Shown here: one piece after another, positions 26,169 through 33,839 of the stretch
Numbering within the stretch: position 1 is the stretch's first letter
Layout of the letters: the number at the start of each line of letters is the position of its first letter
Assembly: GCA_003600225.1 (NCBI GenBank)
Contig: QZFT01000020.1
Coordinates: forward strand, 1-64,000
Source: Pseudonocardiaceae bacterium YIM PH 21723
GTDB taxonomy: Bacteria; Actinomycetota; Actinomycetes; Mycobacteriales; Pseudonocardiaceae
Length of the DNA: 64,000 nt
Direction: 5' to 3'
Notes under the pieces: generated by a model
Databases searched by the model: none
What the model saw: only the letters and a program-made list of their open reading frames with translations
Told to the model about the DNA's origin: nothing
Program-made: the position numbers and the translations under genes

Positions 26169-27541
26169 CAGCCCTGATTCCTCCAGAACGTGGCCTGCGT
26201 CGAGGCCAGCCGGTCGATGAACTGCTGCGGGGTGAGCTGCCCCTTGAGCAGGGCCAGGTTGGCCGGGTCGAACACGTCCGTGGTCCACCGGCCACCGGCC
26301 AGGCTCTCCAGGCCGTCGTACTGCAACACGTGTTCCTTGGCCGGGTCGTCCAGGACGGCCTTGAGGGACTTCAGGTCCTCGGGCACGTCCACGTCCGGGC
26401 GCGGCACCAGGTTGCTCGCCACGTCCGGGATGCCGCGCAGCAGCTCCTTGTTGAGGAAGTACGCGGCGAAGGCCTTCGCCGCCTCCGGATGCTTCGCCTT
26501 CTTGGTGACCCCGAAGCCGATGGTGATCTGCTCGACGATGTCGTGCGTCGCGCCCTCGGGCATCGGGAACTGGAAGGACCCGAAGGTGACCTTGGTGTCC
26601 ACGCCCTGCTTGGTCAGGTACTCGCGCACCTCGCTCGGCGCCCAGCTGCCCAGGTAGAGGAAGGACGCGTCCCCGTCGGCCCAGCGCTGCTGGTTCTGCG
26701 GGAACTTGGCCGCGTCCCAGCCGTCGATGAAGAACGGCCGCAGCTTGGCGGTCTCCTCGGCGGCCTTGAGCAGGCCGGGGTTACGCCAGCTCTGCCCGCT
26801 GCGGTCACTGGCCGCGGCGTACAGGCCGCCCGCGCCGGTGAACCGCTCGGCGAGCTGGGTGAAGAAGTACATGTTGTAGAACGAGATGTCGCCGTCCTGG
26901 CTGACGGCGGACCGGTCCTTGGTCTGCGAGCTCTGGAACAGGGAGTAGAGCTCGGCCATGGTCTTGGGCTGCTGGACGTTCTTGGTCTGGTCGCGGTTGA
27001 ACCACCAGGCACTGCTGAGCGTCTCGTACGGCACCAGGAAGTTGTTGCCGTCCTTATCCTTGTTCTGCGGGAAGTCGATCGAGGACGGCGACAGCACGTC
27101 GCGCACCGTCTTGTCGCCCTCGCCGACCTTCATGGCGTAGACGTCCTCGACGCTCTGCGTTCCCCCGGGCGTGACGATCGCCGCGGCCACCTTGGTGACG
27201 TCCTGGTCGAACAGGTCCGGCACGTTGTCGGTGTTGAGCGCGGGCCCCAGGTTCTGTGAGTAACCCTTGCGGCCGAGCCACTGCACCTTGACCTTGACGC
27301 CGGTCTTCTCCTGGAAGCAGCGCACGGCCTTGCCCAGCACCTTGCCCTGCGGTTCGTCCTTGGTCCACATGGACCAGTAGGTGAACTCCTTGTCGCTCGC
27401 CGGCTTGACCCCAGGTTCCGGGCAGGGCGCGGCGAAATAGGCTTTGGCCTCCGGCGTCTCGGGGTCGTAGGTTCCGGTCCCACAACCGGCAACCACGAGC
27501 CCGACAGCCAGCGTGACGGCCATCGTTCGTTTCACGGGCAT
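26168..27541 (-). CDS. sugar ABC transporter substrate-binding lipoprotein
   Basis: A 457-residue extracellular binding protein with a lipoprotein signal and lipobox VVAGC near residue 20. It has the features of solute-binding family 1 (family 1-type QWLGRKGYSQNL, DLFDQDV, FLYLGSW). It should capture a sugar and deliver it to the two permeases. ATG 27541 is close to AGGGG; GTG 27535 has better spacing and is an alternative. First gene of the transporter operon, with a candidate operator upstream. Confidence 0.9.
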   Translation of the reverse strand: MPVKRTMAVTLAVGLVVAGCGTGTYDPETPEAKAYFAAPCPEPGVKPASDKEFTYWSMWTKDEPQGKVLGKAVRCFQEKTGVKVKVQWLGRKGYSQNLGPALNTDNVPDLFDQDVTKVAAAIVTPGGTQSVEDVYAMKVGEGDKTVRDVLSPSSIDFPQNKDKDGNNFLVPYETLSSAWWFNRDQTKNVQQPKTMAELYSLFQSSQTKDRSAVSQDGDISFYNMYFFTQLAERFTGAGGLYAAASDRSGQSWRNPGLLKAAEETAKLRPFFIDGWDAAKFPQNQQRWADGDASFLYLGSWAPSEVREYLTKQGVDTKVTFGSFQFPMPEGATHDIVEQITIGFGVTKKAKHPEAAKAFAAYFLNKELLRGIPDVASNLVPRPDVDVPEDLKSLKAVLDDPAKEHVLQYDGLESLAGGRWTTDVFDPANLALLKGQLTPQQFIDRLASTQATFWRNQG

Positions 27542-27564
27542 CCACCCCTATGCCACATTGCTTA

Positions 27565-27597
27565 TTTCTGCGCAGTTTTGTGCTGTTTCGAGCACAA
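27565..27597 (-). promoter_or_regulatory. candidate DeoR/AgaR-type operator of the ABC operon
   Basis: On the minus strand this contains AACTGCGCAGAAA (27577-27565), next to an inverted repeat TTGTGCT/AGCACAA (27578-27584 and 27591-27597) with a 6-nt spacer. It lies 24-56 nt upstream of the binding-protein gene. A shared core occurs at 35674. Confidence 0.45.
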
Positions 27598-27679
27598 GTC
27601 AACAGAGTGATCTGATCGATACTGCGCGCGCGGCAACCGGAGCATCGACGCTACGCCAATCCGACCGCCCGGGCAGGGT

Positions 27680-27706
27680 TTGACGTTTCCAGAAGATGCG
27701 TAAAAT
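27680..27706 (+). promoter_or_regulatory. promoter of diiron oxygenase paralogues 1-2
   Basis: TTGACG (27680-27685), 15-nt spacer, TAAAAT (27701-27706), followed by GCAAACCCTTG. The same geometry precedes paralogues 3, 4 and 5. The GACA..TGTC palindrome found there is replaced by a TTGCCATTGGCAG repeat. Confidence 0.55.
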
Positions 27707-27759
27707 TTCTGCCCGCAAACCCTTGCCATTGGCAGGTAAAACGTCAAAACTCCCTATGT

Positions 27760-28638
27760 ATGACGGCTCACATAAAGCTCGAGGGCGCGGTCACCGCACA
27801 GTTCGACCCCTTCATCGACATCGACTGGGACGCCCCCGAGTTCGAGATCCGCCGGGACGATCCCCGCTGGGTACTCCCCGAAACCGACCCGGTGGCGCAC
27901 ACCGACTGGTACCGGAACCTGCCGCTCGACCGGCGGATCGAGGTCGGCCTGTGGCGGCAGGCCGGCATCGCCAAAGCCGGGCTCCAGTTCGAGAGCATCC
28001 TGATCCAGGGCACCCAGCAGTTCGTGATGCGGCTGCCCAACAACGCAGCGGAGTTCCGGCACTGCGGGCAGGAGATGATCGAGGCCCACAGCCACATCCA
28101 GATGCTCCAGGAGCTGATCAACCGGATCGGCGCGGACGTGCCCGGCATGTCCCGGCGGGTCAAGCGGCTCAGCCCGTACATCGGCATGCTGGCCTACTTC
28201 CCGACGATCTTCTTCATCCTCACGCTGGCGAGCAAGGAGCCGAAGACCAGGTCCCAGCCGAGCGATCACCCGCTCCTGCACCTGATCACCGGGATCCACC
28301 TCGCCGAGGAAGAACGGCGCATCGGCTTCGCGCGCGAGTTCATCGTCGGACAACTGGAAGACGCGGGCCGGCTACGCCGTGCCGCGCTGAGCCTGCTGCT
28401 GCCGATCATCCTGCGCGTCACGGTGAACGTCACCGGCATGCCGCATCCAAAGTTCCAGCGCACCTTCGACGTACCCGACGAGACCATGCGCCAGGCGTTC
28501 TGGCGCAGCGAACACTCCCGGAACCTGCTGCGCGACTCCTTCACGGGCACCCGCGCGTTCGCCGAGGACATCGGTCTGCTCACCGCCAGGACCCGCTGGC
28601 TCTGGCGTCTGCTGAACATCGAGGAGGGCAAGTCATGA
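27760..28638 (+). CDS. AurF-like diiron protein, paralogue 1, degenerate metal site
   Basis: A 292-residue relative of AurF-type diiron oxygenases, clearly homologous to the four following genes. Compared with paralogue 5, the first ligand Glu78 is kept (QFES), but the Glu of ExxH has become Ala109 (EAHSH), the first Glu of GEEP is Lys159, and the last His of HxxxExxH is Arg187 (HLAEEERR). It also lacks the N-terminal 13 residues and the usual C-terminal YRSEP tail. It probably cannot hold two irons and may act as a partner of paralogue 2, whose start overlaps its stop (ATGA). Confidence 0.8.
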   Translation: MTAHIKLEGAVTAQFDPFIDIDWDAPEFEIRRDDPRWVLPETDPVAHTDWYRNLPLDRRIEVGLWRQAGIAKAGLQFESILIQGTQQFVMRLPNNAAEFRHCGQEMIEAHSHIQMLQELINRIGADVPGMSRRVKRLSPYIGMLAYFPTIFFILTLASKEPKTRSQPSDHPLLHLITGIHLAEEERRIGFAREFIVGQLEDAGRLRRAALSLLLPIILRVTVNVTGMPHPKFQRTFDVPDETMRQAFWRSEHSRNLLRDSFTGTRAFAEDIGLLTARTRWLWRLLNIEEGKS

Positions 28639-29600
28639 CCACTGCCGATTACGCGACCGAGCTACAGACCCTGTCCGACGGTTCGACCACCGTGCGCTTC
28701 GACGCGTTCCGGGACATCGCCTGGGATGCCCCGGGGATGGACATCAGCGCGGACGACCCCCGCTGGATCCTGGTGCCGTACGACCCGATCGCCATGACCG
28801 ACTGGTACAAGGGCCTGCCGCGCGAGAAGCAGATCGAGGTCGGACGCTGGCGGGTGACGAACCAGATCAAGGCGGGCGTGCAGTTCGAGAGCATGCTGGT
28901 CATCGGGTTGCAACAGTCCGCGATGCGGATGCGCAACGGCTCCCCGGAGTTCCGCTACTCGATGCACGAGATGCAGGAGGAGTGCAATCACAACCAGATG
29001 TTCCAGGGGCTGGTGAACCGGGTCGGCGAGGACGTGCCCGGCATGCCGCGACTCCTGCGGGCGCTCATCCCGATCATCCCGCTGTTGTCCTACTCGCCGG
29101 TCGCCTTCGTCATGGCGATCCTGGCCGGCGAGGAGCCGATCGACCACTTCCAGAAGGTGCAGTGTCGCGCGGACATCGACATGCCGCCGCTGGTGAAGCG
29201 GATCATGCAGATCCACATCGCCGAGGAGGCACGGCACATCTCCTTCGCGCACAAATTCATCACCGAGCACGTGGCCAGGTCGACCAGGTTCCAGCGCGCG
29301 GTGCTCGGCGTCTACCTGCCGCTGATCATGCGTATCGCCGCCGACGCGATCCAGCGGCCACCGGCCGAGTTCGTGCGGAAGTTCGACGTGCCCGGCTCCG
29401 CGATGCGGCAGGCGTTCTGGGAGCACCCCGAGGCGACCAAACAGCTGGGCGAGTACTTCGCCGACGTGCGCAAACTGGCCGAGGACATCGGTCTGCTGAA
29501 CTCGCGCACCCGCTGGCTGTGGCGGCGGCTGGGCATCGACGGCGGCACCGCCCGCTACCGCAGCCAGCCGGTGGAATTCCGCCGCACCACCGTCAATTAA
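28635..29600 (+). CDS. AurF-like diiron oxygenase, paralogue 2
   Basis: A 321-residue soluble helical protein of the AurF/diiron N-oxygenase type. All expected ligands are visible: Glu in QFES, ExxH in EECNH, GEEPIDH, and HxxxExxH in HIAEEARH. AurF itself oxidises an aromatic amine to a nitro group; the substrate here is unknown. ATG 28635 has GGAGGG upstream and overlaps the stop of paralogue 1. A reading frame extending upstream through paralogue 1 is a shadow. Confidence 0.85.
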   Translation: MTTADYATELQTLSDGSTTVRFDAFRDIAWDAPGMDISADDPRWILVPYDPIAMTDWYKGLPREKQIEVGRWRVTNQIKAGVQFESMLVIGLQQSAMRMRNGSPEFRYSMHEMQEECNHNQMFQGLVNRVGEDVPGMPRLLRALIPIIPLLSYSPVAFVMAILAGEEPIDHFQKVQCRADIDMPPLVKRIMQIHIAEEARHISFAHKFITEHVARSTRFQRAVLGVYLPLIMRIAADAIQRPPAEFVRKFDVPGSAMRQAFWEHPEATKQLGEYFADVRKLAEDIGLLNSRTRWLWRRLGIDGGTARYRSQPVEFRRTTVN

Positions 29601-29649
29601 CGCTTTTCAACAGTACGTAAAAGCACTGGTTGTTATGAGACAGATTGTC
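29597..29649 (+). promoter_or_regulatory. promoter/operator of paralogue 3
   Basis: TTAACG (29597-29602), 15-nt spacer, TAAAAG (29618-29623), then the palindrome GACAGATTGTC (29639-29649). It overlaps the stop codon of paralogue 2. Architecture matches those of paralogues 4 and 5. Confidence 0.5.
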
Positions 29650-29664
29650 AGCAAGGATGTTCCC

Positions 29665-30648
29665 ATGGCGCGATTGACGGCTATCGCCGACTACGAGACC
29701 GAACTGCGGACACTGTCCGAGGGTTCGGTCAACGTGCACCTCGATCCGTTCGCCGACATCGACTGGGACTCGGCGGAGATGGTCATCGACCCGAAGGATC
29801 CACGCTGGATCCTTCCCGCCTCCGACCCCCTGGCAGGCACCGACTGGTACCGGAACCTGCCCCAGGACAGGCAGATCGAGGTCGGCCTGTGGCGCTGGGC
29901 GAATGTCGCCAAGGTCGGCCTGCAGTTCGAGGCCATCCTGATCCGCGGCATGATGCAGTGGGTCATGACCCTGCCGAACCAGTCGGCTGAGTTCCGCTAC
30001 TCCTTGCACGAGGTCACCGAGGAGTGCAACCACATCCAGATGTTCCAGGAACTGGTCAACCGGATGGACCAGCCGGCCCCCGGCATGTCCCCGGTCATGC
30101 GAGCAGCCTCGCCGGCCATCTCCTTCCTCGCGGCCTACTTTCCGATGATCTTCTTCATCGGCATCCTGGCCGGCGAGGAGCCCATTGATCACGTGCAGAA
30201 GTCGGCCATCCGCAGCGATGCGAACCTGCCGCCCGTGCTGAAGCGGATCTTCCAGATCCACATCGCCGAAGAGGCGCGGCACATCTCCTACGCGCACAAG
30301 TTCCTCACCGAGAACCTGAAGAGCGCGGGCCGGGTGCGGCGACTGGCCCTCGGACTGGCGCTGCCGATCGCCATGCGCTGGCTGGCCGACGTGATCATGT
30401 CCACCCCGCCGGAGTTCCGCCGCACCTTCGACGTGCCCCGCAAGGCGCTCAGGCAGGCCTTCTGGAAGAGCCCGCAGTCCCAGCAGCTGATGCGGGACTT
30501 CTTCCCCGACGTCCGCCAGCTCGGCGACGAGCTCGGCCTGCGGAACAACCGCACCCTCTGGCTATGGCGGCTATTGAAGATCGATGGCCCCACCTCGCGC
30601 TACCGCAGCGAGCCGAACGAGTACCGGCGCTCGCCCGCGGTGGCCTGA
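29665..30648 (+). CDS. AurF-like diiron oxygenase, paralogue 3
   Basis: A 327-residue diiron oxygenase-like protein with full ligand set (QFEA, EECNH, GEEPIDH, HIAEEARH). ATG 29665 is preferred over ATG 29635, because the intervening bases are the conserved operator shared with other paralogues and the conserved protein starts at MARLT. AAGGA lies upstream. It ends with YRSEPNEYRR, like paralogues 4 and 5. It has its own promoter and is followed by a hairpin. Confidence 0.85.
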   Translation: MARLTAIADYETELRTLSEGSVNVHLDPFADIDWDSAEMVIDPKDPRWILPASDPLAGTDWYRNLPQDRQIEVGLWRWANVAKVGLQFEAILIRGMMQWVMTLPNQSAEFRYSLHEVTEECNHIQMFQELVNRMDQPAPGMSPVMRAASPAISFLAAYFPMIFFIGILAGEEPIDHVQKSAIRSDANLPPVLKRIFQIHIAEEARHISYAHKFLTENLKSAGRVRRLALGLALPIAMRWLADVIMSTPPEFRRTFDVPRKALRQAFWKSPQSQQLMRDFFPDVRQLGDELGLRNNRTLWLWRLLKIDGPTSRYRSEPNEYRRSPAVA

Positions 30649-30667
30649 AACCACCGGGCACGGGAAT

Positions 30668-30711
30668 GAGACGCGGTTTCTCCGGGGCCCAGACCTGGAG
30701 AAACCGCTCTC
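30668..30711 (+). terminator. hairpin after paralogue 3
   Basis: Arms GCGGTTTCTCC (30673-30683) and GGAGAAACCGC (30697-30707), extended by four more pairs with one bulge. It lies 20 nt after the stop codon. Confidence 0.65.
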
Positions 30712-30742
30712 AGTCCGGAGTAAACATCTCTCACCTGTTCGG

Positions 30743-30804
30743 TTGACACATGCCGTTGAGATGTAAAAAAGTTCAACACAAACCCTTGTGTGAGACAGAT
30801 TGTC
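30743..30804 (+). promoter_or_regulatory. promoter/operator of paralogue 4
   Basis: TTGACA (30743-30748), 15-nt spacer, TAAAAA (30764-30769), CAAACCCTTG, then GACAGATTGTC (30794-30804). The start codon follows 17 nt later. Confidence 0.55.
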
Positions 30805-30820
30805 AGTTAACACTGACGTC

Positions 30821-31801
30821 ATGGCGCGACTCACAACGGCCACGGCCGACTACGAGACCGAGTTGCAGACGCTGTCTGAAGGCTCGGTCAATCTGCACTT
30901 CGACCCCTTCGTCGACATCGACTGGGACTCTCCGGAGTTCGCGATCCTCAAGGACGACCCCCGCTGGGTGCTGCCCGCCAACGACCCCCTGGCCAACACG
31001 CCCTGGTACCAGAGCCTGCCGCAGGACAAGCAGATCGCGGTCGGCCAGTGGCGCCAGGCCAACATCGCCAAGGTCGGCCTGCAGTTCGAGGCCATCCTGA
31101 TCCGCGGGATGATGACCTACGCGATGACCGTGCCGAACCAGTCGCGCGAGTTCCGCTATCTCCTCCACGAGATGGCCGAAGAGTGCAACCACATCCAGAT
31201 GTTCCAGGAACTGGTCAACCGGATCGGCGTCGACGTCCCCGGCATGTCCTGGCACATGCGGAAGCTCTCCTCCACCATCTCCTACGTGGGCGCGGGCGTG
31301 CCGTTGATCTTCTTCATCGGCATCCTGGCCGGCGAGGAGCCGATCGACCACTACCAGAAGTCGGTGGCCCGGTCCGGCGAGGCGCTGCCGCCCGCCCTCC
31401 AGCGGGTGATGCAGATCCACATCGCCGAAGAGGCCCGGCACATCTCCTTCGCGCACCAGTTCATCACCGAGCACCTCAAGGGTGCGGGCAGGCTGAAGCG
31501 CTTCGGCATCGGCCTCGCGCTGCCGATCGCCATGCGCTGGCTGGCCAACGCGATCATGTCCACGCCGGCCGAGTTCCGCCGCGAGTTCGGCGCGCCGCGC
31601 AAGGCGATCCGCCAGGCCTTCTGGAAGAGCAAGCAGTCCAAGCAACTGATGCGGGACTTCTTCCCCGACGTCCGCCAGCTCGGCGACGAGACCGGCCTGC
31701 GCACCCCGGCCACGGTGTGGATGTGGAAGCTGCTGGGCATCGACGGACCGACCTCGCGCTACCGCAGCGAGCCGACCGAGTTCCGACGCGCCACCGCCTG
31801 A
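30821..31801 (+). CDS. AurF-like diiron oxygenase, paralogue 4
   Basis: A 326-residue diiron oxygenase-like protein with intact ligands (QFEA, EECNH, GEEPIDH, HIAEEARH). Its first 40 codons are almost identical in DNA to those of paralogue 5, so this is a recent duplicate. No clear ribosome site precedes ATG 30821. Aromatic-amine or other N-oxygenation is the family precedent, and the true substrate is unknown. Confidence 0.85.
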   Translation: MARLTTATADYETELQTLSEGSVNLHFDPFVDIDWDSPEFAILKDDPRWVLPANDPLANTPWYQSLPQDKQIAVGQWRQANIAKVGLQFEAILIRGMMTYAMTVPNQSREFRYLLHEMAEECNHIQMFQELVNRIGVDVPGMSWHMRKLSSTISYVGAGVPLIFFIGILAGEEPIDHYQKSVARSGEALPPALQRVMQIHIAEEARHISFAHQFITEHLKGAGRLKRFGIGLALPIAMRWLANAIMSTPAEFRREFGAPRKAIRQAFWKSKQSKQLMRDFFPDVRQLGDETGLRTPATVWMWKLLGIDGPTSRYRSEPTEFRRATA

Positions 31802-31813
31802 TCCGAGCCCCGA

Positions 31814-31853
31814 AGCGGTTTCCGTAGGTCACCGACCTGCGGAAACCGCTTTT
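31814..31853 (+). terminator. rho-independent-like terminator after paralogue 4
   Basis: Arms AGCGGTTTCCG (31814-31824) and CGGAAACCGCT (31840-31850), extended inwards by AGGT/ACCT. It is followed by a run of four T, the closest to a classical intrinsic terminator in this window. Confidence 0.75.
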
Positions 31854-31889
31854 GGCATGTCGTGACCAGCTGAGTCCGGAACCGGTCGA

Positions 31890-31951
31890 TTGACATAATT
31901 TTTTTATGCGTAAAAAAGTTGGCCGCAGACCCTTGTGTGAGACAGTCTGTC
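31890..31951 (+). promoter_or_regulatory. promoter/operator of paralogue 5
   Basis: TTGACA (31890-31895), 15-nt spacer, TAAAAA (31911-31916), CAGACCCTTG, then GACAGTCTGTC (31941-31951), a perfect palindrome with one central base. A TetR-like or similar dimeric regulator could bind here. Confidence 0.55.
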
Positions 31952-31967
31952 AATAGACACTGGAGCT

Positions 31968-32939
31968 ATGGCCCGACTCACAACGGCTACTGCCGACTAC
32001 GCGACCGAGTTGCAGACGCTGTCTGAGGGCTCGGTGAACCTGCACTTCGACCCGTTCGTCGACATCGACTGGGACGCCCCGGACATGGTCGTCGACAAGA
32101 ACGACCCCCGCTGGGTCCTGCCCGCGTACGACCCCCTGGCGAAGACCGACTGGTACCAGGGCCTCTCGCACGAGCGGCAGATCGAGGTCGGGCTGTGGCG
32201 GCAGGCCAACGTCGCCAAGGTCGGGCTGCAGTTCGAGAGCCTGCTGATCCGCGGCATGCAGCAATACATCATGACGCTGCCGAACGGCTCCCCGGAGTTC
32301 CGGTACTGCCTGCACGAGATCACCGAAGAGTGCAACCACATCCAGATGTTCCAGGAGCTGGTCAACCGGATCGGCGTAGACACCCCCGGCATGGACTGGT
32401 GGATCCGGCCCTTCGCGCCGTTCGTCCCGCTCATGTCGTTCCTGCCGGTCCCGTTCTTCATCATGGTGCTGGGTGGCGAGGAGCCGATCGACCACTACCA
32501 GAAGGCGATCGCCCGCTCCGGAGACGACATTCCGCCCATCCTCGGCCGGATCACGGCGATCCACATCGCCGAGGAGGCGCGGCACATCTCCTTCGCGCAC
32601 AAGTTCATCGAGGAGCACCTCAAGGACGCCGGTCCGATCCGCCGGGCGATCACCGGCGCGTTCCTGGCGATCATCATGCGCTCGATGGCCACGATCATCA
32701 TGGCCCCGCCGGTGGAGTTCCGCCGCAAGTTCAAGGTCCCGCGTTCGGCCTGGCGCCAGGCGTTCTGGCGCAGCCCGGAGTCGAAGCAGATGCTGGTCGA
32801 CTTCTTCGCCGACGTACGCACGCTCGCCGTGGAGACCCGGCTGCTGACCCCGCGCAGCCGCTGGCTGTGGAAGCTGCTCGGCATCTACGGCGACACGGCT
32901 CGCTACCGCAGCGAGCCCATGCAGTTCCGCCGCGCCTAG
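31968..32939 (+). CDS. AurF-like diiron oxygenase, paralogue 5
   Basis: A 323-residue diiron oxygenase-like protein. Predicted ligands are Glu90 (QFES), Glu121 and His124 (EECNH), Glu171/172 (GEEPIDH), and His199, Glu203, His206 (HIAEEARH). ATG 31968 follows GGAG. It is the last copy of the tandem array and ends at a hairpin shared with the convergent aldolase operon. Confidence 0.85.
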   Translation: MARLTTATADYATELQTLSEGSVNLHFDPFVDIDWDAPDMVVDKNDPRWVLPAYDPLAKTDWYQGLSHERQIEVGLWRQANVAKVGLQFESLLIRGMQQYIMTLPNGSPEFRYCLHEITEECNHIQMFQELVNRIGVDTPGMDWWIRPFAPFVPLMSFLPVPFFIMVLGGEEPIDHYQKAIARSGDDIPPILGRITAIHIAEEARHISFAHKFIEEHLKDAGPIRRAITGAFLAIIMRSMATIIMAPPVEFRRKFKVPRSAWRQAFWRSPESKQMLVDFFADVRTLAVETRLLTPRSRWLWKLLGIYGDTARYRSEPMQFRRA

Positions 32940-32948
32940 TCCCCTGCT

Positions 32949-32997
32949 CCGAAGTTGACGAGGTTCGGAACGCTTTTCCCAACCTCGTCAACTTCGG
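32949..32997. terminator. 17-bp hairpin between convergent operons
   Basis: Arms CCGAAGTTGACGAGGTT (32949-32965) and its complement (32981-32997), extended by four more pairs past one mismatch. Same sequence family as 23254 and 40661. Confidence 0.78.
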
Positions 32998-33005
32998 GAC
33001 CAACC

Positions 33006-33839
33006 TCAGGCCGCCAGAACCCCCAGCAACCTGGCCACCTCGTCGGCGACGGACGAGCGGCCGGCGCCCAGGTACTTGCGCGGGTCCACCTTGCCCGGCC
33101 GGGCCTCGAGGTCCCCGATGACCGCCGCGGTGAACACCTTGTTCAGCTGAGTCGCGATATTGATCTTCGTCATGCCCGCCCTGGCCGCCGCGGCCAGGCC
33201 GTCGTCCGGCACACCGGAGGAACCGTGCAGCACCAGCGGCACCGGCACCCGGTCGCGTAACCGGGTGATCAGGTCCAGGTCCAGCTCGGCGTCCCGGGTG
33301 AGCATGGCGTGCGAGCTGCCGACCGCGACCGCGAGTGCGTCCACGCCGGTGGCCTGCACAAAGGCAAGCGCCTCGTCCGGATCGGTGCGCACCCCGGGGG
33401 CGTGCACGCCGTCCTTGCCGCCGACCTCGCCGAGCTCGGCCTCCACCCAGACCCCGTGTTCGTGGCAGGCGTCGACGACGTCTCGGGTCACCCGCACGTT
33501 GTCCGCGTAGTCCAGGGTGGACGCGTCGAACATGACCGAGCCGAAGCCCAGCGCCACGGCCTCGTGCACCAGCTCCGGGGTCTCCGCGTGGTCCAGGTGC
33601 ACGGCGACCGGCACCTCGGCGGCCCGGGCGGCGGCCAGGGCGGCGGATCCGATGGGCGCCAGCGAACCGTGGTAGCGCACCGCGTTGTGGCTGAGCTGGA
33701 TGATCACCGGCTGCCCGGCGCGGGTGGCGCCGTCGACGATCGCGGTGATGTGCTCCAGCTGGATGGCGTTGAACGCCGCGCAGCCGCGACCCGCTTTGGC
33801 GGCCGGGCCGACGATCTCTCCGGCAGTGGTCAGGGGCAC
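33006..33839 (-). CDS. class II aldolase, tagatose/fructose-bisphosphate type
   Basis: A 277-residue zinc aldolase related to KbaY/GatY and Fba. Zinc-ligand regions are visible in VHLDHAETPE, EAELGEVGG and LHGSSGVPDD, and the phosphate loop in KINIATQLN. It should split a ketose 1,6-bisphosphate into DHAP and glyceraldehyde 3-phosphate. GTG 33839 follows AAGGAG and overlaps the end of the kinase gene by 10 nt. Tagatose- versus fructose-bisphosphate preference is inferred from the AgaS and PfkB neighbours. Confidence 0.87.
   Translation of the reverse strand: MPLTTAGEIVGPAAKAGRGCAAFNAIQLEHITAIVDGATRAGQPVIIQLSHNAVRYHGSLAPIGSAALAAARAAEVPVAVHLDHAETPELVHEAVALGFGSVMFDASTLDYADNVRVTRDVVDACHEHGVWVEAELGEVGGKDGVHAPGVRTDPDEALAFVQATGVDALAVAVGSSHAMLTRDAELDLDLITRLRDRVPVPLVLHGSSGVPDDGLAAAARAGMTKINIATQLNKVFTAAVIGDLEARPGKVDPRKYLGAGRSSVADEVARLLGVLAA

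Noticed and set aside
27696-28634. Upstream extension of the frame of oxygenase paralogue 2
   Set aside because: It runs through paralogue 1 in another frame; the homologous protein begins at ATG 28635 with a strong ribosome site.
27760-32939. Interpretation of the oxygenase array as part of an antibiotic cluster
   Set aside because: No PKS, NRPS, carrier protein or amine-building gene lies nearby; neighbours are sugar catabolism genes.
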